A DNA stretch of 64,000 nt from Arthrobacter sp. Leaf337 (lineage in GTDB: Bacteria; Actinomycetota; Actinomycetes; Actinomycetales; Micrococcaceae): the NCBI RefSeq assembly GCF_001423745.1, contig NZ_LMPC01000023.1:217367-281366 (forward strand), in the 5' to 3' direction. A program made the translations under genes and the position numbers. Of this stretch, positions 7,819-16,129 are shown one piece after another (positions within the stretch are counted from its first letter, which is position 1; each line of letters begins with the position of its first letter). Below the pieces are notes generated by a model. That model saw nothing but the letters and a program-made list of their open reading frames with translations, searched no databases and had not been told where the DNA came from.

Positions 7819-8888
7819 TTCAGGGTTTTCGGCTGGTCGAAGCTCCGCGGCAGCTTCATGCCGGCCTCAGCCATAACGTCACGGAGCCTGTCCGGGTAGT
7901 CGGTGATGATGCCGTCCACACCGGCGGCGATCAGCGAGCGCATGGTGGGCTTGTCGTCCACGGTCCACGGGATGACCTGCATGCCTGCAGCATGGGCGCG
8001 CTGCACCATGTCGGCCGTGACGTAGGCGACGTAGCCGGGATCCGTTACCGAGCCGTTCTGCGGGGAGCCGTGCACCGGGGAGATAGCGTCGAAGCCTAGA
8101 TGAGATGCCGCATTGACGAGGTCTCCGCCGAAGTCGTCCGAATCAATGCCGCCGAGCCAGGGTGAGCTGCCCGGTTGCCCGGCCTGGAGGAAGTCCTTGT
8201 TCGTCAGCGCAACAGTGCGGATCTGCGGATCGCGCTGCTGTACAAGGCGCAGCGAACCCCAGTCGAAGCTCTGGATGGAAACCCTGTGCTGCATGTTGGC
8301 TGCTTTGATTTCCCGCAGGGCGACGTCCACGAACTGCTCCCGCGGCGCCGTTTGCTCCGGGGCGCCGGCTTCGACCTTGGTCTCGATGTTGAACTTCACC
8401 TGGCTGGCCCGGTAGGACTCCGCCAAGGCGAACACTTCGGAAAGGGTCGGCATCTGTGCACCCGGAGACGCGGCCTGGCCCGGGAACTGGGAAAGGGTGA
8501 GGCTGCCGCAGTCCAGGCTCCGGACCTGGGCAAACGTCAGATCCTTGACGTACTTGCCCACATACGGGAACTGCGGATCCCCTGCCTGGACGGGAGCCGT
8601 GTCCCGGCATTTGTTGGGGCTGATCTTGCGGTCGTGCGTAATGACTTCGCGGCCGTCCTTGGTGATCTGCAGGTCAAGCTCGAGCGTCGTAACGCCTGTC
8701 TCGAGGCCCTTGGCGAAGGAGGCAAGGGTGGACTCAACCGTGAGTCCGATGCCGCCCCGATGGGCCTCGAGGTCGAAGTGGTTGTCGCCCCCTTGGGGGT
8801 TGGTGTCTGCGGCCATGGCCTGGGACGGGAGGGCGATGAGCAGGGCTGCGCTGAGTACGGCAGCGCCAAGCGTCTTCGGGTGTTGCAT
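7815..8888 (-). CDS. Secreted glycerophosphodiester phosphodiesterase
   Basis: This GDPD-family enzyme hydrolyses glycerophosphodiesters to glycerol 3-phosphate and an alcohol. From MQHPKT it has 357 residues. A Sec signal peptide (about residues 1-26, ending AMA before ADTNPQGG) indicates export. The TIM-barrel motifs are EAHRGG (catalytic His), ELDLQITKDG (metal-binding ELD) and VITHDRKI (second catalytic His), followed by a C-terminal VIPWTVDDKPTMRSLIAAGVDG-like segment. An upstream in-frame start would put 14 residues before the signal peptide. ATG 8888 is preferred because it sits behind GGAG. The likely role is recovery of phosphate or glycerol from teichoic acids or lipids. Confidence 0.93.
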   Translation of the reverse strand: MQHPKTLGAAVLSAALLIALPSQAMAADTNPQGGDNHFDLEAHRGGIGLTVESTLASFAKGLETGVTTLELDLQITKDGREVITHDRKISPNKCRDTAPVQAGDPQFPYVGKYVKDLTFAQVRSLDCGSLTLSQFPGQAASPGAQMPTLSEVFALAESYRASQVKFNIETKVEAGAPEQTAPREQFVDVALREIKAANMQHRVSIQSFDWGSLRLVQQRDPQIRTVALTNKDFLQAGQPGSSPWLGGIDSDDFGGDLVNAASHLGFDAISPVHGSPQNGSVTDPGYVAYVTADMVQRAHAAGMQVIPWTVDDKPTMRSLIAAGVDGIITDYPDRLRDVMAEAGMKLPRSFDQPKTLN

Positions 8889-9047
8889 GGTGTGGTCTCC
8901 ACTCTGGTGGTGTGCAGGTGCACGTGCCACCGTCGCCGTCGAGCATCAACAACTGGTCACGGGTGCGGAACGCACAGACCAACCCGGGATGAACCTCCGG
9001 TGGCGGGAAGCCCCTCACGCCGGGCTACCCTGCCCTCCTCCCCCGGA

Positions 9048-9809
9048 TTAGGCCTGCTTGCGGATCAGCTTGTAGTTGGCCGCCTGCGCCACCGGCCGGA
9101 TCACGATCTGATCCAGGTTGACGTGGTGCGGCGCAGTGACTGCGTAGCGGACCACGTCGGCTACATCGTCGGCAGTGAGCGGCTTCTCCACGCCCTGGTA
9201 GACCTTTCCTGCGGCTTCCTGGTCGCCCAGCCTGTTGAGGGCGAACTCCTCGGTGTGCACCAAGCCCGGGGCAACTTCGATGACCCGGACGTTGTTTTCC
9301 ACCTCTTCCAGCCGGAGAGCGCCGGTCATGGCGTGCTGGGCAAACTTGGCGGCGTTGTAGCCGGCACCGCCCTCATAGGCGGCGAGTCCCGCCGTCGAGG
9401 TCAGGTTGAGGACTGTGCCCTCACCGTTCGCCCGCAGCATGGGAAGGAAGGCGCGGGTCAGTTTCATGGTGCCCAGGACGTTCACGTCGAACATCCATTC
9501 CCAGTCCTCGGTCTTGGCTTCGGCAATCCGGTCCGCGCCCCGTGCACCCCCGGCAATGTTGATCAGGGTGTCAATGCCGCCGGCCTTCGTCACCTCGGCC
9601 AGGAGCCTGTCCACGTCATCGTCGTCGGCGATGTCTGCCGGCACGGCCGTAGCTCCGGTGGCCTCGGCGAGCGCCGCAAGCCGGTCCGCCCGGCGGGCAA
9701 CGGCGAAGACCGTCCAGCCCTCGGCCCGCAACGCGCGGACCGTCGCCTCGCCGATTCCCGTGCTTGCTCCCGTAACTACTGCTGCCTTTGTGCGCTTTTC
9801 CTCAGTCAT
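9048..9809 (-). CDS. SDR family NAD(P)-dependent oxidoreductase
   Basis: This classical short-chain dehydrogenase has 253 residues. The cofactor motif is TGASTGIG near residues 14-21, the structural NIAGGARG motif follows near residue 85, the catalytic Ser is in NLTSTAG, and the catalytic pair YNAAK lies near residue 151. RADRL after the second strand suggests NADP preference. The substrate is unknown; it resembles the YdfG/serine-3-dehydrogenase subgroup. It begins 9 nt after the DUF488 stop, so the two may be co-transcribed. A TAGGGT hexamer exactly 6 nt before the ATG could also give an independent leaderless transcript. Confidence 0.9.
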   Translation of the reverse strand: MTEEKRTKAAVVTGASTGIGEATVRALRAEGWTVFAVARRADRLAALAEATGATAVPADIADDDDVDRLLAEVTKAGGIDTLINIAGGARGADRIAEAKTEDWEWMFDVNVLGTMKLTRAFLPMLRANGEGTVLNLTSTAGLAAYEGGAGYNAAKFAQHAMTGALRLEEVENNVRVIEVAPGLVHTEEFALNRLGDQEAAGKVYQGVEKPLTADDVADVVRYAVTAPHHVNLDQIVIRPVAQAANYKLIRKQA

Positions 9810-9818
9810 GGCACCACC

Positions 9819-10178
9819 CTAACGTTGGAGGAAGTCCAGAAGCACACGGGCATGGTTGGTCTCAGGATCCCTGGCACCGTAGAGCAGGGTGACGCGCCGG
9901 TGCTTCACAGCCAACTCCTGCAGGGTGGCCACTGCCGGGTTGCTTTCGAGTTCCGCCTCGTACTGTTCGCGGAAGTCCGCGAAACGTTCCTTCATGTGGC
10001 CGAATTCGGTCCGCAGCGCAGTCGACGGCGCGACCTCCTTCAGCCAGAGGTCCAGCATGGCCCGTTCCTTGCTGATGCCGCGCGGCCAGAGACGGTCCAC
10101 CAGGACGCGGAAACCATCGTCGTCGGACGGGGCATCATAGATGCGTTTGGTCACCAGTTTGCGGTCTTCACTGTCCAT
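9819..10178 (-). CDS. DUF488 family protein
   Basis: This 119-residue cytoplasmic protein matches DUF488 (YeaO-like). Recognisable features are the RIYDAPSDDDGFRVLVDRLWPRG-type N-terminal segment, a central WLKEVAPST and a C-terminal VTLLYGARDPETNHA. The biochemical function is unproven. It lies directly upstream of an SDR gene and divergent from valS. A TAGCAT hexamer (10190-10185) ends 6 nt before the ATG and there is no SD, which points to a leaderless transcript. Confidence 0.88.
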   Translation of the reverse strand: MDSEDRKLVTKRIYDAPSDDDGFRVLVDRLWPRGISKERAMLDLWLKEVAPSTALRTEFGHMKERFADFREQYEAELESNPAVATLQELAVKHRRVTLLYGARDPETNHARVLLDFLQR

Positions 10179-10184
10179 ACCGGG

Positions 10185-10190
10185 ATGCTA
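10185..10190 (-). promoter_or_regulatory. -10 box TAGCAT, 6 nt before the DUF488 start
   Basis: A TANNNT hexamer at the leaderless spacing fixes the start of the DUF488 gene at 10178. No purine-rich SD lies between it and the ATG. Confidence 0.5.
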
Positions 10191-10223
10191 ATGCAGGGGC
10201 CCGCGCAAGCGAAGGAAGAGAAC

Positions 10224-10247
10224 ATGAAACAATTGCTCCATGGCTGA
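10224..10247 (+). CDS. Possible 7-codon leader ORF overlapping the valS start
   Basis: The only good SD before valS (GAAGGAAGAG, 10211-10220) is correctly placed for ATG 10224, not for the valS ATG at 10240. From 10224 the frame reads MKQLLHG and stops at 10245-10247, past the valS start and in another frame. It may be a leader peptide that couples translation into valS by termination-reinitiation, or chance. It has no valine codons, so it is not a classical attenuator. Confidence 0.3.
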   Translation: MKQLLHG

Positions 10248-12861
10248 AGACACTCAGGGTACAGACACGCCCACTACCGCCCCTATCAACGTTCCGGACA
10301 AGCCCGCCCTCGAGGGGCTGGAAGCTGCCCTGACGCAGCGCTGGCTTGACGAAGGAACCTACAAGTTTAATCGGGAGACCACCAGGGAGCAGGTCTACTC
10401 GATCGACACGCCCCCGCCCACGGCGTCGGGATCCCTGCACGTGGGGCACATGTTCTCCTACACCCAGACCGACGTCCTGGCGCGCTACCAGCGCATGACC
10501 GGAAAGAACGTTTTCTACCCGATGGGCTGGGACGACAACGGCCTGCCCACCGAGCGCCGTGTCCAGAACTACTACGGTGTGCGCTGCGATCCGGCCATCC
10601 ATTACGACGCCGCCTACCGCCCGCCGGCTGAACCGGCCAAGAACCAGCGCGATTTTGACGTCATCTCGCGGCGCAACTTCATCGAACTCTGCGAGGAACT
10701 CGCCGTCGAGGATGAGAAGGTCTTCGAGAACCTCTTCCAGACCCTTGGCCTCTCCGTCGACTGGGACCTGACCTACCGGACCATCGATGACAAGTCCCGG
10801 GCCATCTCCCAGCGCGCCTTCCTGGCGAACCTCGCCGCCGGCGACGCCTACATGGCCGAGGCCCCCACCCTGTGGGACGTCACCTTCCGCACCGCGGTGG
10901 CCCAGGCTGAACTCGAGGACCGCGAGGTGGCAGGCGCCTATTACCGCTACCCGTTCTTCACCGAGGACGGCGAGAAGCTCTACATCGAGACCACCCGCCC
11001 GGAACTGCTGGCCGCCTGCGCCGCCCTCGTGGCAAACCCCGACGACGAGCGGTACCAGCCGCTGTTCGGCAAGAAAGTCACCTCTCCCCTGTTCGACGTC
11101 GAGGTGGAGGTGAAGGCCCACCACCTCGCCAAGGCGGACAAGGGCTCCGGCATCGCCATGGTCTGCACCTTCGGCGACCTCACCGACGTGACCTGGTGGC
11201 GTGAGCTCCAGCTGCCCACCCGCGCCATCGTGGGCCGTGACGGCCGCATCATCGGTGACACTCCGGACTGGATCACCACCGAGCAGGGCCGCACGGCTTT
11301 CGAGTCGATCGCCGGCAAGACGGTCTTCAGCGCCAAGGAAGCAGTGGTCGAGCAGCTCGCCAGTGCCGAACTCCTCGACGGCGAGCCCAAGAAGATCATG
11401 CACCCGGTCAACTTCTTCGAGAAGGGCGACAAGCCCCTCGAAGTGGTGACCTCGCGCCAGTGGTACATCCGCAACGGCGGACGCGACGAGGACCGCCGCG
11501 AACGGCTGATCGGACGCGGCAACGAGATCGAGTTCCATCCGGCATTCATGCGCTCCCGCTACGAGAACTGGATCTCAGGACTGAACGGCGACTGGCTGGT
11601 ATCACGTCAGCGCTTCTTCGGCGTGCCGGTGCCGGTCTGGTACCCGCTGGATACCGACGGCAATCCTGAATACGACGCACCGATCGTCCCGACAGACGAG
11701 CAGCTCCCCGTCGATCCGGCTGCCGATGCCGCACCCGGCTATGAGGAAGCCCAGCGCGACCAGCCGGGCGGCTTTACCGGTGACGCCGACGTCCTCGACA
11801 CCTGGGCCACGTCCTCGCTGACGCCGCAGATCGTGGGCGGCTGGAGCACCGACGAGGCGCTCTTTGCCAAGGTGTACCCGTTCGACGTGCGCCCGCAGGC
11901 CCACGACATCATCCGGACCTGGCTGTTCTCCACCGCCGTGCGTGCCGACGCGCTGCAGGACACCGCGCCGTGGAAGCACGCCGCCATTTCGGGCTGGATC
12001 CTCGACCCGGACCGCAAGAAGATGTCCAAGTCCAAGGGCAACGTGATCGTGCCCACCGATGTCCTCGAGGAGTACGGTTCGGACGCGGTCCGCTACTGGG
12101 CGGCCTCGGCCAAGCTGGGTGCGGACACGGCCTACGAGATCGCACAGATGAAGATCGGCCGCCGCCTGGCCATCAAGCTCCTCAACGCCTCGAAGTTCGT
12201 CCTGAACCTGGGCGCCACGGAAAACTCGGTGGTGTCCACGGACCTGTCCGTACTGACCAACCCGCTGGACCGCGCCGTCCTGGCACAGCTGTCCGACGTC
12301 GTGGCACAGGCCACCAAGGCGTTCGAGAACTATGACTATGCCCGGGCGCTGCAGATCAGCGAGAGCTTCTTCTGGCAGTTCACGGACGACTACGTGGAAC
12401 TCATCAAGGACCGCGCCTACGGGGCAACCGGGGAAGCAGAGCAGGCGTCGGTGCTGGCGGCCCTGGCCACCACCCTGGATACTTTGCTGAGGCTGTTCGC
12501 GCCGTTCCTGCCCTTTGCCACCGAGGAGGTCTGGGGCTGGTGGCGCACCGGATCGGTGCACCGTGCAGAGTGGCCCGCCGCTTCAGAGGTCGCCGACGGC
12601 GACACCACCATGCTCGCGACTGTCGGGGTTGCACTGAGCGGTATCCGCAAGGCCAAGTCCGAGGCCAAGGTCAAGCAGCGCACTGAGGTGCTGTCCGCCA
12701 CGATCACTGCCACGGAGTCGATCACCACGCAGCTGAAGGCCGGCCTGGCCGACCTGAAGGCTGCCTCGAATGCCCGCGAACTCACCCTCGTGGCAGGCGA
12801 CGGCGAACTGACGGTCAGCGATGTTGTGCTGGCCCAGCCGGAAGAAGCGCCGGGCGCCTAG
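10240..12861 (+). CDS. valS: Valyl-tRNA synthetase
   Basis: This class I synthetase charges tRNA-Val and edits mischarged Thr-tRNA. It has 873 residues, normal for actinobacterial ValRS. The HIGH motif is HVGH at 67-70 and KMSKS is at 594-598. The CP1 editing domain occupies the region between (roughly 190-330), and the anticodon-binding domain starts near residue 650. A short charged C-terminal segment follows instead of a long coiled coil. The ATG has no SD at normal spacing; the nearest purine tract serves the overlapping 7-codon ORF. No T-box is visible upstream. Two tandem hairpins terminate the gene. Confidence 0.97.
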   Translation: MAEDTQGTDTPTTAPINVPDKPALEGLEAALTQRWLDEGTYKFNRETTREQVYSIDTPPPTASGSLHVGHMFSYTQTDVLARYQRMTGKNVFYPMGWDDNGLPTERRVQNYYGVRCDPAIHYDAAYRPPAEPAKNQRDFDVISRRNFIELCEELAVEDEKVFENLFQTLGLSVDWDLTYRTIDDKSRAISQRAFLANLAAGDAYMAEAPTLWDVTFRTAVAQAELEDREVAGAYYRYPFFTEDGEKLYIETTRPELLAACAALVANPDDERYQPLFGKKVTSPLFDVEVEVKAHHLAKADKGSGIAMVCTFGDLTDVTWWRELQLPTRAIVGRDGRIIGDTPDWITTEQGRTAFESIAGKTVFSAKEAVVEQLASAELLDGEPKKIMHPVNFFEKGDKPLEVVTSRQWYIRNGGRDEDRRERLIGRGNEIEFHPAFMRSRYENWISGLNGDWLVSRQRFFGVPVPVWYPLDTDGNPEYDAPIVPTDEQLPVDPAADAAPGYEEAQRDQPGGFTGDADVLDTWATSSLTPQIVGGWSTDEALFAKVYPFDVRPQAHDIIRTWLFSTAVRADALQDTAPWKHAAISGWILDPDRKKMSKSKGNVIVPTDVLEEYGSDAVRYWAASAKLGADTAYEIAQMKIGRRLAIKLLNASKFVLNLGATENSVVSTDLSVLTNPLDRAVLAQLSDVVAQATKAFENYDYARALQISESFFWQFTDDYVELIKDRAYGATGEAEQASVLAALATTLDTLLRLFAPFLPFATEEVWGWWRTGSVHRAEWPAASEVADGDTTMLATVGVALSGIRKAKSEAKVKQRTEVLSATITATESITTQLKAGLADLKAASNARELTLVAGDGELTVSDVVLAQPEEAPGA

Positions 12862-12889
12862 CCCGTTCACCGGCCACCGGAAACATGCG

Positions 12890-12924
12890 GAAGCCCCATC
12901 AGCGTTCAACGCTGGTGGGGCTTC
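12890..12924. terminator. Terminator 1 after valS
   Basis: A 16-bp stem with GAAGCCCC/GGGGCTTC at its base and one G-U wobble closes a 3-nt loop 28 nt after the valS stop. It is the first of two closely similar hairpins. Confidence 0.8.
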
Positions 12925-12960
12925 TGTCTTTGGCGGGGTCCGTTGTTTTTGGGCAAAGGG

Positions 12961-12996
12961 GAAGCCCCATCAGCGTTTTGCCGTTGGTGGGGCTTC
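12961..12996 (+). terminator. Terminator 2 after valS
   Basis: This hairpin shares the GAAGCCCCATCAGCG left arm with terminator 1. It is followed by GACTTTTT, so it is the stronger intrinsic terminator on the plus strand. Confidence 0.85.
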
Positions 12997-13263
12997 GACT
13001 TTTTCGATTGTCTCGTGACGTCTGTGACAATCTGGCGGAATCCTCGGAAGTTCAGGTCTTCCTACCTCGTCACTGGTAGCCAGCTTCTGACTTTGCCGAA
13101 GGCTGCGTCAGATGCGTGTCACTGAATCTTTGGTTTCCGTGTCCCTCTTCTTTCGAAGTGGGTAAGAACTATTGTTGTCCCACCAGGGCCGATCCGCAAG
13201 GGTCCCGAAAGAACTACACGCTAGTAATTCCGGTTCCCGCGCACGGGCGTCCGGCGGGGCCCG
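12997..13263. other. Non-coding stretch between valS terminators and the nitroreductase-like gene
   Basis: About 270 bases with no convincing ORF and a lower G+C content than the neighbours. Short inverted repeats occur (TCTGAC...GTCAGA and GTGGG...CCCAC), but no RNA family that I recognise. It lies 3' of genes on both sides, so promoter elements are not expected. Confidence 0.5.
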
Positions 13264-13878
13264 TCAGTTGAATTCGGGCCGCTCCGTGCGGCTGCGCTTG
13301 ATCTCGAAGAAGTGCGGGTACGCAGCCAGGGTCACCGCGGCGTCCCACAGGCGGCCGGCTTCCTCGCCCCGGGGAATGCGGGTCAGGACCGGGCCGAAGA
13401 ATGCCGTGCCGTTGAAGGCGACTACGGGCGTTCCCACGTCCTGGCCTACAAGGGAGATACCCTCTTCGTGGCTGGCGCGTAGCTGCTGGTCGAAGGTGTC
13501 CGAGGTTGCTTCGGCCGCGAGCTCGGCAGGGAGCCCGCACTCAGCCAATGCCTTGCTGATCACGACGGAAAAGTCCTTCTCGCCGCCGTCGTGGATCAGG
13601 CTGCCCATGGCGTCATAGAGCGGCTTGATGACCTGGTCGCCGTGCTGCTCGCGGGCGGCGATGATGACGCGGACAGGGCCCCATGCCTTGTCCATCGCCT
13701 CGCGGTAGCCGGGATCCAGTTCGCGGCCCTCGTTCAGGACGGCAAGGCTCATCACATGCCATTCGGTTTCAATGTCCCGGACTTCCTCCACTTCGCCCAC
13801 CCAGCGGGACGTGATCCAGGCGAAGGGGCACAGGGGGTCGAACCAGAAGTCGGCTTTGCTCACGGTGGTTTCAGGCAC
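13264..13878 (-). CDS. Mycothiol-dependent nitroreductase (Rv2466c) family protein, DsbA fold
   Basis: The 204 residues align along their length with Mycobacterium tuberculosis Rv2466c, as I recall that sequence: FWFDPLCP, ITSRW, HVMSL, AWGPVRV, DVGTPVVAFNGTAFFGPVL and PRGEEAGRLWDA. Rv2466c is a DsbA-like, mycothiol-linked reductase with a CPWC active site. Here the motif reads C-P-F-A: the first cysteine (residue 19) is kept and the resolving cysteine is alanine. That would require a monothiol mechanism, for example with mycothiol supplying the second thiol. The start is GTG behind GAGGAG. It is a single gene 68 nt upstream of the clpX stop region. Confidence 0.9.
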   Translation of the reverse strand: MPETTVSKADFWFDPLCPFAWITSRWVGEVEEVRDIETEWHVMSLAVLNEGRELDPGYREAMDKAWGPVRVIIAAREQHGDQVIKPLYDAMGSLIHDGGEKDFSVVISKALAECGLPAELAAEATSDTFDQQLRASHEEGISLVGQDVGTPVVAFNGTAFFGPVLTRIPRGEEAGRLWDAAVTLAAYPHFFEIKRSRTERPEFN

Positions 13879-13945
13879 GGAGATCTCCTCGTAAAGTCAT
13901 CGGGGCGTGGCGCACCTCAGGCGCACATCTAGCAAGAGCGAAGAA

Positions 13946-15235
13946 CTAGGCGGATTTATTCCGGCGCTTAGCCACAACGTCGTGCGCGATCATGGTGGGC
14001 TGCGCTTTTTTCGCTACGACGTCGGCAGTGATAACGACGCTGGCGATGTCGTCCCGGCTGGGGAGGTCGAACATCACGGGGAGGAGCACTTCTTCCATGA
14101 TGGCGCGGAGCCCGCGGGCACCGGTGCCGCGTTCCAGCGCCTGGTCGGCGATCATGTCCAGGGCTTCGTCGTCGAACAGCAGTTCCACGCCGTCCAGCTG
14201 GAACATTTTCTGGTACTGCTTCACCAGGGCGTTCTTCGGTGTGGACAGAATCTGGATCAGGGCCGGACGGTCCAGGTTGGAAACGGTGGTGATGACGGGA
14301 AGCCGGCCGATGAATTCCGGGATCAGCCCGAATTTCAGGAGGTCTTCCGGCATGACCTCGCCGTAGGAGTCGGAATTGTTTTTGACTTCATTCAGCGGAG
14401 CACCGAACCCGATGCCCTTGCGTCCCGAACGGGAGCCGATGATGTCCTCGAGCCCTGCGAAGGCTCCCGCAACGATGAACAGCACGTTGGTGGTGTCGAT
14501 CTGGATGAACTCCTGGTGCGGGTGCTTACGGCCGCCCTGCGGGGGAACGGACGCCACTGTGCCTTCCAGGATCTTCAGAAGGGCCTGCTGCACGCCTTCG
14601 CCGGAGACATCCCGGGTAATGGAAGGGTTTTCGCTTTTCCGGGAGATCTTGTCGATCTCGTCGATGTAGATGATGCCCTGTTCGGCCTTCTTGACGTCAT
14701 AGTCAGCGGCCTGGATGAGTTTCAGGAGGATGTTCTCGACGTCCTCACCCACGTACCCGGCCTCGGTCAGTGCCGTGGCATCGGCGACGGCGAAAGGGAC
14801 GTTGAGGCGTCGGGCCAGGGTCTGGGCCAGATAGGTCTTGCCGCAACCGGTGGGGCCGATCAGGAGGATATTCGACTTGGCGATCTCGACGTCGTCGTGA
14901 TGGACGCCTTCGGCGAGGCTGCCGCTCTTGGGGGCGTGGCCGGCCTGGATCCGCTTGTAGTGGTTGTAGACCGCGACGGCGAGCGAGCGCTTGGCAGGCT
15001 CCTGGCCGATCACGTATTCCTGGAGGAAGTCAAAGATCTCTCGGGGCTTGGGCAGTTCGAAGCTGCCGAGGTCCGCTACTTCGGCGAGTTCCTCTTCAAT
15101 GATCTCGTTGCAGAGTTCAATGCACTCGTCGCAGATGTAGACGCCGGGCCCGGCAATGAGCTTGCGCACCTGCTTTTGGCTCTTTCCGCAGAAAGAGCAC
15201 TTCAGCAGATCCGTGCTCTCGCCAATCCGAGCCAT
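13946..15235 (-). CDS. clpX: ATP-dependent Clp protease ATP-binding subunit ClpX
   Basis: This AAA+ unfoldase feeds substrates to ClpP1P2. It has 429 residues from MARIGEST. The N-terminal zinc-binding domain has C13, C16, C35 and C38. Walker A GPTGCGKT lies at 127-134, Walker B IIYIDEIDK and the GFGAP pore loop follow, and sensor and arginine-finger regions are present. I chose ATG 15235, 7 nt after AAGGGG; the longer frame adds 14 residues with no SD. A hairpin terminator separates it from clpP2, so it may have its own promoter or be reached by read-through. Confidence 0.97.
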   Translation of the reverse strand: MARIGESTDLLKCSFCGKSQKQVRKLIAGPGVYICDECIELCNEIIEEELAEVADLGSFELPKPREIFDFLQEYVIGQEPAKRSLAVAVYNHYKRIQAGHAPKSGSLAEGVHHDDVEIAKSNILLIGPTGCGKTYLAQTLARRLNVPFAVADATALTEAGYVGEDVENILLKLIQAADYDVKKAEQGIIYIDEIDKISRKSENPSITRDVSGEGVQQALLKILEGTVASVPPQGGRKHPHQEFIQIDTTNVLFIVAGAFAGLEDIIGSRSGRKGIGFGAPLNEVKNNSDSYGEVMPEDLLKFGLIPEFIGRLPVITTVSNLDRPALIQILSTPKNALVKQYQKMFQLDGVELLFDDEALDMIADQALERGTGARGLRAIMEEVLLPVMFDLPSRDDIASVVITADVVAKKAQPTMIAHDVVAKRRNKSA

Positions 15236-15379
15236 ATGTGAACCCCTTAGTATCCTGCTGCTACCGCAGCACTGCACCGGTTGCTGGAATCACGGTGGGT
15301 CCGGAAGGTCCGGCCGTGACATGTTCCACTCTAAGTCACATTCGGCCTGAGGGGTGGAACCTTACGTATTGAAAACGAA

Positions 15380-15416
15380 AGCCGGTGCGGTCCATTTTCC
15401 ATGAACCGCACCGGCT
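15380..15416 (-). terminator. Terminator after clpP2
   Basis: 12-bp arms (AGCCGGTGCGGT and its complement) enclose a 13-nt loop and are followed on the minus strand by TTCGTTTTC. It lies between the clpP2 stop and the clpX start. Confidence 0.75.
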
Positions 15417-15433
15417 CCGCGTGTCGTGCTTAA

Positions 15434-16093
15434 TTACCTGCTGATCGCCTGCGGCTTGATCTTGCGGGAATCAAGGACCTGGTCGATCAGGCCGTAGGAC
15501 TGTGCCTCGGCGGCGGTGAGGATCTTGTCACGCTCGATGTCGTTGTTGACCTGCTCGGACGTCCGGCCCGAGTGCTTGGCCAGGGTGTCTTCGAGCCAGG
15601 ACCGCATGCGCATGACTTCGGCTGCCTGGATCTCGAGGTCGGAGGCCTGTCCGCCCTGGCCGCCGGACAGTGCCGGCTGGTGGATGAGTACGCGTGCGTT
15701 GGGCAGTGCCAGGCGCTTGCCGGGCGTGCCGGCTGCGAGCAGGACAGCTGCCGCACTTGCCGCCTGGCCCAGGCACACGGTCTGGATCTCGGGACGGATG
15801 TACTGCATCGTGTCGTAGATGGCCGTCATGGCGGTGAAGGAACCGCCCGGGGAGTTGATGTACAGCGTGATGTCGCGGTCCGGGTCGGTGGACTCGAGCA
15901 CCAGCAGCTGCGCCATCACGTCGTCCGCGGAAGCATCGTCCACCTGGACGCCGAGGAAGATGATCCGGTCCTCGAAGAGCTTGGTGTACGGGTCCTGGCG
16001 CTTGAAGCCGTAGGGCGTGCGTTCCTCGAACTGCGGCAGCACATAGCGGCTGGTGGGCAGGTTCCCGGCAGACGATCCGAAATTGTAGTTCAT
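15434..16093 (-). CDS. clpP2: ATP-dependent Clp protease proteolytic subunit, ClpP2 type
   Basis: Second of the two ClpP subunits that form the mixed ClpP1P2 tetradecamer in actinobacteria. It resembles mycobacterial ClpP2: LPQFEERTPYGFKRQDPYTKLFEDRIIFLGVQVDD at the N terminus and the CLGQAASAAAVLLAAG nucleophile region. Catalytic Ser113 and His138 are visible, and the Asp is near residue 188 (ERDK). I chose ATG 16093 (MNYNFG), 8 nt after AGGAG; the ATG at 16099 is only 2 nt from the same SD. It follows clpP1 with a 36-nt gap and is co-transcribed with it. Confidence 0.95.
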   Translation of the reverse strand: MNYNFGSSAGNLPTSRYVLPQFEERTPYGFKRQDPYTKLFEDRIIFLGVQVDDASADDVMAQLLVLESTDPDRDITLYINSPGGSFTAMTAIYDTMQYIRPEIQTVCLGQAASAAAVLLAAGTPGKRLALPNARVLIHQPALSGGQGGQASDLEIQAAEVMRMRSWLEDTLAKHSGRTSEQVNNDIERDKILTAAEAQSYGLIDQVLDSRKIKPQAISR

Positions 16094-16129
16094 GTTCATT
16101 TCTCCTGGAATCATTTCTGTCTTCGCCGG

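Noticed and set aside
8175..10247. 690-codon plus-strand ORF across the glycerophosphodiesterase, SDR and DUF488 genes
   Set aside because: It is antisense to three well-supported genes and has no family features. Only its last seven codons matter, as the possible valS leader ORF.
10168..11538. 456-codon minus-strand ORF opposite valS
   Set aside because: Antisense shadow of a gene with intact HIGH and editing motifs.
12821..13125. Short ORFs after valS (60-65 codons)
   Set aside because: They run through the two terminator hairpins and lack start signals and conserved features.
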